Shown here one piece after another: positions 47,594 to 56,389 of a stretch of DNA of 64,000 nucleotides. The notes below the pieces were generated by a model that was not told where the DNA came from, made no database searches, and worked only from the letters and a program-made list of their open reading frames with translations. This DNA comes from JAENVT01 sp963773085 (GTDB taxonomy: Bacteria > Actinomycetota > Acidimicrobiia > Acidimicrobiales > Ilumatobacteraceae): contig CAVYZS010000009.1 of NCBI GenBank assembly GCA_963773085.1, forward strand, positions 83,297 to 147,296, read 5' to 3'. Each line of letters opens with the position of its first letter. The first letter of the stretch is position 1. Made by a program: the position numbers and the translations under genes.

Positions 47594-48037
47594 ATGCCGC
47601 GTTCCACCCTCCATCCGTGTCAATCTCTGGGCCTACCTCGGGCCGCCGATCCGATTTGCTCGTCCATCGACGCCCTCGCCGTGGTGTCATTGGCGATCCA
47701 CCGCCCACTCGTTGCCGAGACGATCGCCTTCCTGCTCGACGGGACCAACCACAGCAACACCATCACCATCGTCAGCGGCACGACCGAGCCCGACTCGTTG
47801 CTGTCGATCGCCGAGTGCATGGCCGTCGCCGGGGGCGGGTCGCCCACATTGTGTGGGCTGGTGTTGGCCACGGTGCGGCCCGCCACGTCGGGCATGTTGC
47901 CCGGCGACATCGAGCGCTGGCTCGAAGCCGGTTCGATAACCGAATCACATGGGATCGAGCTGATCGAGTGGTTCGTCATCGGCCCGTCAGGTGTCGAATG
48001 CCCCCGCGAGTCGCTCGGCGAGCCGGATCGCTGGTGA
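47594..48037 (+). CDS. hypothetical protein, possibly a degenerate RadC/JAB-like fold
   Basis: 147 residues: VVSLAIHRPLVAETIAFLLD, HSNTITIVSGTTEPDSLL, LPGDIERWLEAGSITESHGI and ELIEWFVIGPSGVECPRESL. The C-terminal order resembles the end of RadC (SxxDI, then a late IIG-type strand), but the HxHP metal motif is missing. Start ATG 47594 is the first reasonable one. Function unknown. Confidence 0.55.
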   Translation: MPRSTLHPCQSLGLPRAADPICSSIDALAVVSLAIHRPLVAETIAFLLDGTNHSNTITIVSGTTEPDSLLSIAECMAVAGGGSPTLCGLVLATVRPATSGMLPGDIERWLEAGSITESHGIELIEWFVIGPSGVECPRESLGEPDRW

Positions 48038-48053
48038 GCGGTCGGGTGAGCAG

Positions 48054-48338
48054 CTACTTCCGACCCCTGCGGTCCGCCGGGCTCAGCCGCAATCCACCGG
48101 CGCGCAGTCGCCGCAACAGTTCACGACTGGATGTCGGCGTCGCCCCGGCACTCACCAGCTCATCGAAGTACTCCTCGGGGACGTCGTAGTGATCCCCGTG
48201 GAACCCGCGGCGCGGGATCCCTGCCCGCTCGGCGAAGTCGTGTAGCTCGTCGTAACTCACGTCACTGACCAGGTGCGACCACCGGCGACCCTTGAACCAC
48301 CAGATCGGCTCGTCGATCAACACAGCCACGATCGCCAC
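48054..48338 (-). CDS. DUF4031 protein
   Basis: 94 residues: VLIDEPIWWFKGRRWSHLVS, LHDFAERAGIPRRGFHGDHY and DVPEEYFDELVSAGA, which matches the small DUF4031 family of actinobacteria. GTG start at 48338, 20 bases from the divergent HD-domain gene. No known function. Confidence 0.75.
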   Translation of the reverse strand: MAIVAVLIDEPIWWFKGRRWSHLVSDVSYDELHDFAERAGIPRRGFHGDHYDVPEEYFDELVSAGATPTSSRELLRRLRAGGLRLSPADRRGRK

Positions 48339-48358
48339 TGTGCCGTAGCGTGGCCTCG

Positions 48359-49042
48359 ATGACCCAACCGGAGATCGAGATCCGGACGGCATGGAGACGC
48401 CTCGCCGGGCACGAACACGATCGCTATGTCGACGCGCTCTTGCTGAGGTACGCCGAGCCGCATCGCTACTACCACACTGCGACACACATCATGAAGGTCG
48501 TTCGAAGCCTGTTCGACTTGTCTGCCGTGCAGGGCACACAGCCGTCGCCCGAGCTCATCGCTGCAGGGTTGTACCACGACGCGATCTACAACCCGCGAGC
48601 CGACGACAACGAGTCCCGCAGCGCAATGCTGGCCGTCGGCGACCTCGATCTCCTCGGGTGGTCGGTCGAACAGCGTCGAGTGGTCAAGACCCTGATCCTC
48701 GCCACCGCAAGCCACGTAGGTGCTGACCCCGTCGACGTTGCCGGAGGCATCACCGACCGAGTCGCCGAGACAGCAATCCTGCTCGACTCGGATCTGGCAA
48801 TCCTTGGCGCCGATCCACTCACGTACCAGGCGTACGTCACCGGAGTGCGCGCCGAATACTTCTTCGTCGAAGACGAGCACTGGCGGATCGGTCGCGGCCG
48901 GGTTCTGCGGCACTTCCTCGACAGCCCACGGCTGTTCGCGACCGAACAGATGCACGCCGAGCTCGAGCACCGGGCGCGGGCCAACATCGAAGCCGAACTG
49001 GCTGCACTACGACCAGGCCCGGGTCACGGTGGTGATGAATAA
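48359..49042 (+). CDS. HD-superfamily metal-dependent phosphohydrolase
   Basis: About 227 residues with HD-domain ligands: YYHTATHIMKVVRSL, AAGLYHDAIYNPRADDNESR and a later Asp in LLDSDLAILGAD. It belongs to the predicted HD hydrolase group with the YHxxxH start; substrate unknown. ATG 48359 is favoured over GTG 48350. Confidence 0.85.
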   Translation: MTQPEIEIRTAWRRLAGHEHDRYVDALLLRYAEPHRYYHTATHIMKVVRSLFDLSAVQGTQPSPELIAAGLYHDAIYNPRADDNESRSAMLAVGDLDLLGWSVEQRRVVKTLILATASHVGADPVDVAGGITDRVAETAILLDSDLAILGADPLTYQAYVTGVRAEYFFVEDEHWRIGRGRVLRHFLDSPRLFATEQMHAELEHRARANIEAELAALRPGPGHGGDE

Positions 49043-49069
49043 CACTGCGCCGAATGATTGACTAGTCAC

Positions 49070-49357
49070 GTGAGCGAACTGGTGACCAAACCCGTCGAGA
49101 CCATTCCCGAGACGGATCTCGACCTCCAACCCGGCGAACCGGCGGCGGCCCACATCGTCAAGACCGAGCCGGGTGAAAACGCTGCAGCAAAGGTGCTCGA
49201 GGCACGAATTTACGGGACTCCGCTGGAGGCTCTGTGCGGGCACGTGTGGGTCCCGTCGCGCGACCCGAAGCAGCTGCCGCTGTGCGAGACCTGCAAGAGC
49301 GTGTACGAGATGTATCGCCTGTTCAACGAGGGCCTCAACGAATCACCGGACACCTGA
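49070..49357 (+). CDS. DUF3039 protein
   Basis: About 95 residues, with AAAKVLEARIYGTPLEALCG, HVWVPSRDPKQLPLCETCKS and VYEMYRLFNE. The Cys-Gly-His and CETC residues suggest a zinc ribbon. DUF3039 is an actinobacterial family of unknown function. GTG 49070 is the preferred start. The Nudix gene follows after five bases. Confidence 0.8.
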   Translation: MSELVTKPVETIPETDLDLQPGEPAAAHIVKTEPGENAAAKVLEARIYGTPLEALCGHVWVPSRDPKQLPLCETCKSVYEMYRLFNEGLNESPDT

Positions 49358-49362
49358 GCCGT

Positions 49363-49854
49363 ATGCCCGATCCGGCGGCCGGTCTGCGCATCCGCCAAGC
49401 GGTGCGCGCCGTGGTGATCGACCCGGACCAGCGTGTGCTGCTGGTGCGCTTCGAGTTCCCCACAGCAACCCGCTGGGCGCTGCCCGGCGGCGGACTGGAG
49501 CACGGCGAACGCCATGTCGACGCGCTGCGTCGGGAGTTGGAGGAGGAGGTCGGGTTGGTGGAGGCCGTCATCGGTCCACAGATCTGGCATCGGCTACACA
49601 TCGTGCCGTTCTTGAACGGCCAGTTCGATGGCCAGCGCGAACGCATCCATCTCGTTCGCTGCGATGCCTTCGAGCCCGAGCCACGGTTGTCGTGGGAGCA
49701 GATGAACGCCGAGTACGTCCACGAATTGCGCTGGTGGACCATCGATGAGATCGCTGCCAGCGACGCCCACTTCGTGCCAGTGGGCCTGCACTCGCTGCTG
49801 ACATCCCTGCTGCGCGACGGGCCACCAAATCAGCCCATCGACGTGAGCACCTGA
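49363..49854 (+). CDS. Nudix hydrolase
   Basis: 163 residues. The Nudix box is complete: GGGLEHGERHVDALRRELEE followed by EVGL (GX5EX7REUXEEXGU). N-terminal RQAVRAVVIDPDQRVLLVRF precedes it. Such proteins hydrolyse nucleoside diphosphates linked to another group; here the substrate is open. Part of a plus-strand run with LysE and ASCH genes. Confidence 0.9.
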   Translation: MPDPAAGLRIRQAVRAVVIDPDQRVLLVRFEFPTATRWALPGGGLEHGERHVDALRRELEEEVGLVEAVIGPQIWHRLHIVPFLNGQFDGQRERIHLVRCDAFEPEPRLSWEQMNAEYVHELRWWTIDEIAASDAHFVPVGLHSLLTSLLRDGPPNQPIDVST

Positions 49855-49870
49855 CGAATAGTGTGCCGTC

Positions 49871-50521
49871 GTGCTGTCACCGTCGACGATCGCCACGTTC
49901 GCCCTTGCCTCCATCGCCATCCTGGTCATCCCTGGCCCGGCCGTGCTGTACATCGTCAATCGCAGCATCAGCGATGGCCGACGAGTCGGACTGGCCGCGG
50001 TCGCAGGGGTCGAGCTGGGGACGTTCGTCCATGTGCTGGCGGCCACCGCCGGCCTCTCGGCGGTGCTCGCCTCGTCTGCGGCAGCGTTCAACACGATCAA
50101 GTGGCTCGGCGCCGCCTATCTGATCTACGTGGGTGTGCGAACCCTGTTGACACGTCCGGCGGCCATCGACACCGATCGGGCCAGCGTCAGCCCGCGTCGC
50201 GCCTTCCACCAGGGCGTGGTGGTGAACGTGCTCAACCCCAAGGTCGCCCTGTTCTTCCTGTCGTTCCTACCGCAGTTCATCCACCCCGACCTCGGCCACC
50301 CCGCCATGCAGGCCTTCATTCTCGGACTCGTGTTCGTGATGATCGCCTTGGTCACCGACGGGCTCTACGCCATCATCGCCAGCGAATTGCGAGACGTGCT
50401 GATGCGCGGACGGTCGCTTCCCTTCGTGCAGCGCTACGTGGCCGGCACGGTGCTGATCGGTCTCGGCGTCGTAGCCGCCAGCGCTTCGGCCGTGCATCGC
50501 AGCTCGGTGACATCGAGCTGA
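49871..50521 (+). CDS. LysE/RhtB-family amino acid exporter
   Basis: 216 residues, about six membrane segments. Family marks: ASIAILVIPGPAVLYIVNRS, GVELGTFVHVLAATAGLSAV, IKWLGAAYLIYVGVRTLLT and FHQGVVVNVLNPKVALFFLS. Exports amino acids or related compounds. Stop overlaps the next ATG by one base. Confidence 0.9.
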   Translation: MLSPSTIATFALASIAILVIPGPAVLYIVNRSISDGRRVGLAAVAGVELGTFVHVLAATAGLSAVLASSAAAFNTIKWLGAAYLIYVGVRTLLTRPAAIDTDRASVSPRRAFHQGVVVNVLNPKVALFFLSFLPQFIHPDLGHPAMQAFILGLVFVMIALVTDGLYAIIASELRDVLMRGRSLPFVQRYVAGTVLIGLGVVAASASAVHRSSVTSS

Positions 50522-51078
50522 TGCTTTTCAGCGCCGACGCTTGGCCAGGCATCGCCGACGGAACGATCACCGTGACCTTCCGGGCCTGGAAGCGCGCCCA
50601 GGCCAAGGTCGGCGGACGCTACCGAGTCGCAGGCATGCTGATCGAGGCCATCGACGTGCGTCAGGTCCCGGTCAACGAGATCACCGACGACGACGCGCTG
50701 CGGGCCGGAGCCGCCGACCTCGACGCGCTGCGCTCGAGGCTCGGCACATGCGACCCTGTGTGGCGCATCGATTTCACCTACCTCGGAGCCGATGACCGTA
50801 TCGCCCGTCGCAACGACACCTCCGCCGAAGACCTCGACGCGGTCATCGGAGGACTGGCACGTCTCGATCGCAACGGTGCGTGGACCCGAACCACATTGCA
50901 ACTGATCGAGCGATATCCCGGCATCGTGTCGACCACCTTGGCGCGCCACGTCGACCAGGATCGGGCGGTGTTCAAGGCCAACGTGCGCAAGCTCAAAGAA
51001 CTGGGCCTGACCGAGAGCCTCGACATCGGATACCGCCTGTCGCCGCGGGGTGAGGCAGTGTTGCGCATCCTCTCCTGA
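50521..51078 (+). CDS. ASCH-domain protein with C-terminal winged helix
   Basis: 185 residues. N-terminal PUA-like ASCH pattern: ADAWPGIADGTITVTFRAWK, VGGRYRVAGMLIEAIDVRQV, then a winged-helix-like end: TTLQLIERYPGIVSTTLARH and KANVRKLKELGLTESLDIGY, RLSPRGEAVLRIL. ASCH domains bind RNA or nucleoside-like ligands; joined to a DNA-binding module this could be a regulator. Coupled to the LysE gene. Confidence 0.65.
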   Translation: MLFSADAWPGIADGTITVTFRAWKRAQAKVGGRYRVAGMLIEAIDVRQVPVNEITDDDALRAGAADLDALRSRLGTCDPVWRIDFTYLGADDRIARRNDTSAEDLDAVIGGLARLDRNGAWTRTTLQLIERYPGIVSTTLARHVDQDRAVFKANVRKLKELGLTESLDIGYRLSPRGEAVLRILS

Positions 51079-51107
51079 ATCTCCTGAACCTCCTGAACTT
51101 CCTGCAC
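51072..51107. repeat. 9-base tandem repeat at the ASCH gene end
   Basis: Four copies of CTCCTGAAC (with small changes) cover the stop codon and the following bases; every unit carries TGA in the same frame, giving repeated stops. Short and probably without function beyond that. Confidence 0.75.
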
Positions 51108-51198
51108 CCGAATCCCGTGACGTATCTGTGCGCTACGGTGAGGGCTCTGTCAGGACGCGCAGCGGTCTGGTCGCCGTGTGCAGAGCAGGAGTGCCGCC

Positions 51199-52989
51199 AT
51201 GTGGGAGCAGTACTGGGAGGGCCGTGGATCACCATGGGACTACGACCCGGGCCCGGCAAAGAATCGCAGCTGGTCACGCCTGTTCTCCGAGACCCCCAAC
51301 TATCGGGGTTTCGGCGTGGCCATGTCGGGTAACGAGGAGTTTCGTTGGCATTTCGGCCCGATGTTCTACCGCGGCCGCCTCGGCGACCATCAGGTCAAAG
51401 TGCTCGTCGTCGGCCAGGAGGGCGCCCAGGACGAGTCGTTGAGCCACCGCTCGTTCACCGGCGGCACCGGTGGTCGCATGCAACATCTGCTCGGGCACCT
51501 CGGTATCAACCGTTCGTACCTGTTCCTCAACACGTTCGTCTACCCGATCTTCGGGCAATACAACGGGCTGCTCCCGATCATCGCCCAGAACCCCGCGTCC
51601 CCGATCGCCCAGCATCGCCGGGAGCTGTTCGACTACGTGGTGTCGCGCAACGACCTGCAGTTGGCCGTCGCCGTGGGACGAGCGGCGAAGGAGTCCCTCG
51701 CCAGCTGGGTCGAGGCCCACGGCGGCACCGCCGATCCCGACAACCTGCACCTCGCCGACGCCTCGGTGATCTCTCCCCACCTCCGGATGGTGGGTGTGCT
51801 CCACCCCGGCGGGGCCGGCAAGGGCGGCGCGGTCACTGCGATCAAGGCCAGCTTCAACGCAGCTATCAACCAGGTACACCAGTGGATCGGCGACAACCCG
51901 ACTTGGCTGCCGATCGACCCTGGTGCCACCCGCACAACCGCCGCGTACACCTACTCGTCCGACCCCATTCCATTCGCCGACTTCCCGTACGGGGTCGCCT
52001 GGCGGCTCGGCCGCGGGTCAACCTCGTCGAACCGCCGCGACGGCCAGACCGCCATTCAGATCTTTTCCGAGGATGGTGAGTACAACAACGACGGCACGAC
52101 GCTGACCTACGCGGGCAGCGCCGCCGGAACCGCCGAGGGCTATGCCTCCGACGCCGGCGACCTCGCCTGGGAACCACCGCGACGCGCCCACAAGGATTTC
52201 GATCGTGGTCCGGGCACAGCGTTCGCCGCCCTGTTGCAGGGCGGACGACCAGGCTTGGCGTGGCCGGATTTCAACTCGTTCGGTTTGAAGTGTGCCGCGT
52301 CGCTCGGAACCGGTCCGATCTTCCGCGGGCGGCTCGACCGACCGAGCATTCTCGTCGTGGCCGATCAGCAGTCACACGACGACCTGTTCACGATGCGGGC
52401 GCTGACCGGCGACGACGGCCAGCGCCTGCAGTCGTTCCTGCGTGCTGCAGGTGTCACCATGAGATATGCGATCCTGCGTGTGCTGCCCGTCGACACACTT
52501 GCCGACGATCAGACCGCTGCCGCCGCAGCAGTGGACAGCTCCGCGGTCCGGGCCATCTATGCCGAGGCGATCGCTCTCGCCCGCCCCCAAGTGCTGCTCT
52601 TCGTCGGGCCACTTTCCCAACGATTGCGGAACCACGTCACACCGACGGGCACGCCCGTGGTGACGATGAAATCACGGTTGCAGTCAGCGGCGAACGCCAG
52701 CTGGCAGTCGGCGCTGACAGAGCTGCAGGTGCTCACCTATCGGCGCGACATCACCTCGCCGACGTTCACGTATGGGGGTGAACGAGAGCAGATCCCCCGG
52801 CGCGACCTGCCGTTCGGCACGCTTCGTTGGCAGGCCTCGAGCGGCAACCGCGCCCAGCAGGCCACGCGCAGCGGGTCACCGTCGTTCGACTACTACAAGG
52901 TGTCGATGCCCGCCTGGGCGGCCGCCTTGGCCCCAACCCCTCTCTCGCCGGCGGAGGCCGCCGCGGCACAGGTGCTGCGGAACCTGTGA
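51199..52989 (+). CDS. tandem uracil-DNA-glycosylase-like fold protein, function unknown
   Basis: 596 residues with AGGAG before ATG 51199. Domain 1 (about 65-230) has the order of UDG-superfamily enzymes: VLVVGQEGAQDESLSHRSFT, GGTGGRMQHLLGHLGINRSY, NTFVYP, and VLHPGGAGKGG in place of the HPS loop. Domain 2 (about 385-540) repeats it in eroded form: SILVVADQQSHDD, LTGDDGQRLQSFLRAAGV. No typical catalytic Asp/Asn motif is certain, so glycosylase activity is doubtful. First gene of an operon with amidohydrolase, S41-type peptidase and PfkB kinase, joined by 1-4 base overlaps. Confidence 0.65.
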   Translation: MWEQYWEGRGSPWDYDPGPAKNRSWSRLFSETPNYRGFGVAMSGNEEFRWHFGPMFYRGRLGDHQVKVLVVGQEGAQDESLSHRSFTGGTGGRMQHLLGHLGINRSYLFLNTFVYPIFGQYNGLLPIIAQNPASPIAQHRRELFDYVVSRNDLQLAVAVGRAAKESLASWVEAHGGTADPDNLHLADASVISPHLRMVGVLHPGGAGKGGAVTAIKASFNAAINQVHQWIGDNPTWLPIDPGATRTTAAYTYSSDPIPFADFPYGVAWRLGRGSTSSNRRDGQTAIQIFSEDGEYNNDGTTLTYAGSAAGTAEGYASDAGDLAWEPPRRAHKDFDRGPGTAFAALLQGGRPGLAWPDFNSFGLKCAASLGTGPIFRGRLDRPSILVVADQQSHDDLFTMRALTGDDGQRLQSFLRAAGVTMRYAILRVLPVDTLADDQTAAAAAVDSSAVRAIYAEAIALARPQVLLFVGPLSQRLRNHVTPTGTPVVTMKSRLQSAANASWQSALTELQVLTYRRDITSPTFTYGGEREQIPRRDLPFGTLRWQASSGNRAQQATRSGSPSFDYYKVSMPAWAAALAPTPLSPAEAAAAQVLRNL

Positions 52990-54542
52990 TGCTCGAAATT
53001 CAGGGACACATCGTGCCGATGGCCACGGCCGATCCGCAACAGCACTTCTCCGGTCGGGTGCGACTCGACGGGGGTGCGGTCGACACCGTGCTGCAAGGCC
53101 GCCACACCCCTGCACCAGGTGTCGCCCAGATCGACGTCGGCGATGCCTTCGTCTATCCCGGGCTCACCGACCTGCACTCCCACCTCGGGTTCGCAACGTT
53201 GCCGTTGTGGCACGAGCCGGCACGCACCACAGGCCCGTGGTTGCACCGTGACCTGTGGCCCAATGCCCCGTCGTACAAGCCCGCTGTGAGCTGGCCGGCA
53301 TATGCCTATCTCAAGGGTGCACCGGAGGCACTACTCGCCTATGCACAGGTGCGCGCCCTCGCCGGTGGTACGACGACGATCCAAGGCTGGCCCAACGCCA
53401 ACACCAGCCCGGCAAACCAGTTGGTTCGAAGCGTCGATGATGGCGTCGATCCTGACTCGATCCGCACATCGGTGATCAACCTCACCAAAGCAGAGCTCGA
53501 CGATCGCCGTGCCATGCTCGACGAGGGGCGCTCGCTCGTCTACCACCTCGCCGAGGGGCGTCGCGGCAGCAAGGCCGCACGCGAGTTCGCCGACGTGGCC
53601 ACGGCGGGCTGCCTGCGCCACCGGCTGATCGCCATCCATTGCTGCGCCGTCGGCGAGGACGAGTTCCGACAGTGGAACGTGCACGCCGAGCTGTCAGACG
53701 GCGCCGCCCCCGGAGGCGTGGTGTGGTCGCCGTTCTCCAACCTGTGGCTCTACGACGAGACCACCGACGTGCTGGCAGCACGCGCCCACGGCGTCTCGGT
53801 CTGCATCGGCTCCGACTGGGGGCCCTCAGGCAGCAAGAACCTGCTCGGCGAGCTCAAAGTGGCCCACACCTGGATCCGTCACGCCGGCTTGGATGTGACG
53901 CCGTTCGACCTCGTCGAGATGGTGACGACGAACCCCGGAGACCTCCTCGGGCGAGCGTGGTCGGGCCGGGCCCCGGGCCGGTTGCAACCGGGACGAATGG
54001 CTGATGCCGTGGTGGTCGCCAAGCGCCACGACGATCCGTGGGCCAACCTCGTCCTGGCCCGTGAGCGCGACATCATGTTGGTGATCGGCGACGGCCGGGC
54101 ACGGTACGGCACCCGGGCGCTGATGGAGGCCGCCGGCGAGCGATCGACCACCAGCATCCGGATGGGATCCACGTCACGGCACGTCGCGCTGCAGCGGCCC
54201 GATGACCCCACCAAGCGCTGGACCTGGTCGGCGGTCATGAAGGCACTGCGCACCGTGCAGGCCGACCCGGTGACGGCAATCGAGCAGGGCCTCGCCCTCG
54301 AGGACCTGGAGGCCGACGTGACCACGCCGAGCACCGGGAGCCTGATCCTCGAATCCGACATGCCCGGCGGGCCCAACAGCGTCGCCGGGCCACCGCCGCC
54401 CGGCACCAAGTTCGATGCGCCACCGCTGCCGACACTGATCCACGACGAGACCTGGTTCCGTTCGGTCCGCGACGCCGGGTATCACGAGCACGTGCTCGAC
54501 AATCTCGATCAGCTCTTCGCAGACACCGCGGTCCTGACGTGA
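52989..54542 (+). CDS. amidohydrolase-superfamily metal-dependent hydrolase
   Basis: 517 residues. Metal-binding HxH in YPGLTDLHSHLGFATLPLW, further His in LIAIHCCAVGEDE and Asp in VSVCIGSDWGPSGSKNLL; C-terminal AWSGRAPGRLQPGRMADAVV is the usual return to the beta sandwich. Related to cytosine/guanine deaminase-like enzymes; the substrate is unknown. It carries about 130 extra C-terminal residues. Start overlaps the preceding stop by one base and the end overlaps the S41-type gene by four. Confidence 0.85.
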   Translation: MLEIQGHIVPMATADPQQHFSGRVRLDGGAVDTVLQGRHTPAPGVAQIDVGDAFVYPGLTDLHSHLGFATLPLWHEPARTTGPWLHRDLWPNAPSYKPAVSWPAYAYLKGAPEALLAYAQVRALAGGTTTIQGWPNANTSPANQLVRSVDDGVDPDSIRTSVINLTKAELDDRRAMLDEGRSLVYHLAEGRRGSKAAREFADVATAGCLRHRLIAIHCCAVGEDEFRQWNVHAELSDGAAPGGVVWSPFSNLWLYDETTDVLAARAHGVSVCIGSDWGPSGSKNLLGELKVAHTWIRHAGLDVTPFDLVEMVTTNPGDLLGRAWSGRAPGRLQPGRMADAVVVAKRHDDPWANLVLARERDIMLVIGDGRARYGTRALMEAAGERSTTSIRMGSTSRHVALQRPDDPTKRWTWSAVMKALRTVQADPVTAIEQGLALEDLEADVTTPSTGSLILESDMPGGPNSVAGPPPPGTKFDAPPLPTLIHDETWFRSVRDAGYHEHVLDNLDQLFADTAVLT

Positions 54543-56389
54543 AAAGCGCTCTCGTCGGGCTGAGCTGGGCAGAGGCGGTGGCCGCGGCACCGCCACGCGA
54601 TCTGCTGACGCAGACCGAACGCACCGACATCATCACGATGTTCACCGACTTGCTCGACGGGCTGTATGTCCACCTACCGTTGAAGAGGGCGATGTACGGC
54701 ATCGATCCGGTGCAGCAGCTGCGGCGGCTCCACGAACGAGCACGGCTGATGTCGGACGACGCGTTCCACCGCGAGATCGCCGGCATCCTGACCAACCTGC
54801 GCGATGCCCATACCGCATACATCGCCCCTCCGCCGCTCGCCGGGTCTGCGGCACGGCTGCCCTTTCTCGTCGAACAGTTCGGTTCCGACGCTGCGCCGCG
54901 CTTCATCGTGTCGAAGGTGATTCCCGAGCTCGTGACCGCCGAGGAGTTCGTCGAAGGCGTGGAGATCATCGAGTGGAACGGGGTGCCCATCGCCGATGCC
55001 GTGCGGCATCGTGGCGCCGACGAGCGCGGTGGCAGACCCGACAGCGCCATGGCGCGAGCGCTCGATTCGCTGACCTTCCGACCACTCGGAATCGGTCCGC
55101 CCCCCGATGAGCGCTGGGTAATCGTCGGCTACCGCAGCAGCGACGACGCGCCCATACGGGAACATCGCTTCGAGTGGCGGTTCATCCATCCGGGTCCGCC
55201 CCCCGACGCGGCCCACCCCACGGCACCGGCAGCAGCGGCATCCGCGATCCACCCGGACCGGGCGCTGGTACGGCGTGCCAAGAAGTTGTCGTTCAACGCC
55301 GACCTCTGGAAGACCGAACACGAGGACAGAGTTGCCGGTGTAGGCGTCGGCATGACAGACGGTGGATGGATCACCGGCCAGTTCCAGGACAACGTGTCGG
55401 CGCGTGTGGTGTGCGTGAACGGGCGCGACCACGGGTACCTGCGCCTGTGGAGCTTCGAACTCTCCGACGACGACGGTTTCATCGCCGAGGTCATGCGTCT
55501 GCTCGCCGCGCTACCGCAGGACGGGTTGATCATCGATCTTCGCGGCAATCCGGGCGGACTCATCTGGGCTGCAGAACGGCTGCTGCAACTGTTCACCCCG
55601 GGGCAGGTCTCGCCGACCCGGTTCTCGATCATCGCCTCCGATCTCACTCGATCGATGACCGATGCGCCGCAGAACCGCCGGTCGCTGAGCCCATGGAGAC
55701 GAACGCTGCTCGATGCCATCGGCACCGGTGAGGTCTACTCCCAGTCGGTCCCGATCACGGCCACCGAGCGGTGCAATGACATCGGTCAGGTGTACGGCGG
55801 TCCGGTGATCGCGATCGTCGACTCGACGACGTACTCGGCGGCCGATCTGTTCGCCGCTGGCTTCGCCGACAACGGCATCGGCACGGTCGTCAGCGTCGGC
55901 CGGGCCACGGGTGCTGGTGGCGCCAACGTGTGGTGGGCCGACACGCTCAACAGCGTGCTTGCCGGCACGCCACACCAACTCCCGAGACTCCCCAAAGGTG
56001 TCGGGTTCACCATGTCGGTTCGTCGGGCAACTCGGATCGGCGCATCGGACGGCGCACCGATCGAAGACATCGGCATCGTCGGACACCGGTCATATGCCAT
56101 GACGCGCCAGGATCTGCTCCACGGAAACGCCGACCTGATGACGTTCTGTGCTCGACTGATCGAAGCCCAGCCGGCGACATCGTTGATCGTGCGATGGAAC
56201 GCCCCGATCCTCGAGGTCGAGGTCGGCAGGCTCGATCGGATCGATGTCTACATCGACGGGCGACCGAACCAGTCGCGCGACGTCGACGGCAATTTGCAGC
56301 TGACCCTCGACCATCCTCGTGAAGCCATCCGTGTCGAGGGCTACCAGGGCGAGAACCTCCACCAGGTCCGAACCATCCGGTTGCGATGA
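54539..56389 (+). CDS. S41 (C-terminal-processing/tricorn-like) peptidase homologue, cytoplasmic
   Basis: 616 residues without a signal peptide. S41 core: ILTNLRDAHTAYIAPPPLAG, DGLIIDLRGNPGGLIWAAER and IVDSTTYSAADLFAAGFADN, with the nucleophile Ser about residue 433. The Lys expected about 25 residues later in CtpA-type enzymes is Gly/Ala here (SVGRATGAGGANVW), so it either uses a tricorn-like Ser/His arrangement or is inactive. GTGA overlap with the amidohydrolase and ATGA overlap with the kinase show one transcript. Confidence 0.82.
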   Translation: MKSALVGLSWAEAVAAAPPRDLLTQTERTDIITMFTDLLDGLYVHLPLKRAMYGIDPVQQLRRLHERARLMSDDAFHREIAGILTNLRDAHTAYIAPPPLAGSAARLPFLVEQFGSDAAPRFIVSKVIPELVTAEEFVEGVEIIEWNGVPIADAVRHRGADERGGRPDSAMARALDSLTFRPLGIGPPPDERWVIVGYRSSDDAPIREHRFEWRFIHPGPPPDAAHPTAPAAAASAIHPDRALVRRAKKLSFNADLWKTEHEDRVAGVGVGMTDGGWITGQFQDNVSARVVCVNGRDHGYLRLWSFELSDDDGFIAEVMRLLAALPQDGLIIDLRGNPGGLIWAAERLLQLFTPGQVSPTRFSIIASDLTRSMTDAPQNRRSLSPWRRTLLDAIGTGEVYSQSVPITATERCNDIGQVYGGPVIAIVDSTTYSAADLFAAGFADNGIGTVVSVGRATGAGGANVWWADTLNSVLAGTPHQLPRLPKGVGFTMSVRRATRIGASDGAPIEDIGIVGHRSYAMTRQDLLHGNADLMTFCARLIEAQPATSLIVRWNAPILEVEVGRLDRIDVYIDGRPNQSRDVDGNLQLTLDHPREAIRVEGYQGENLHQVRTIRLR

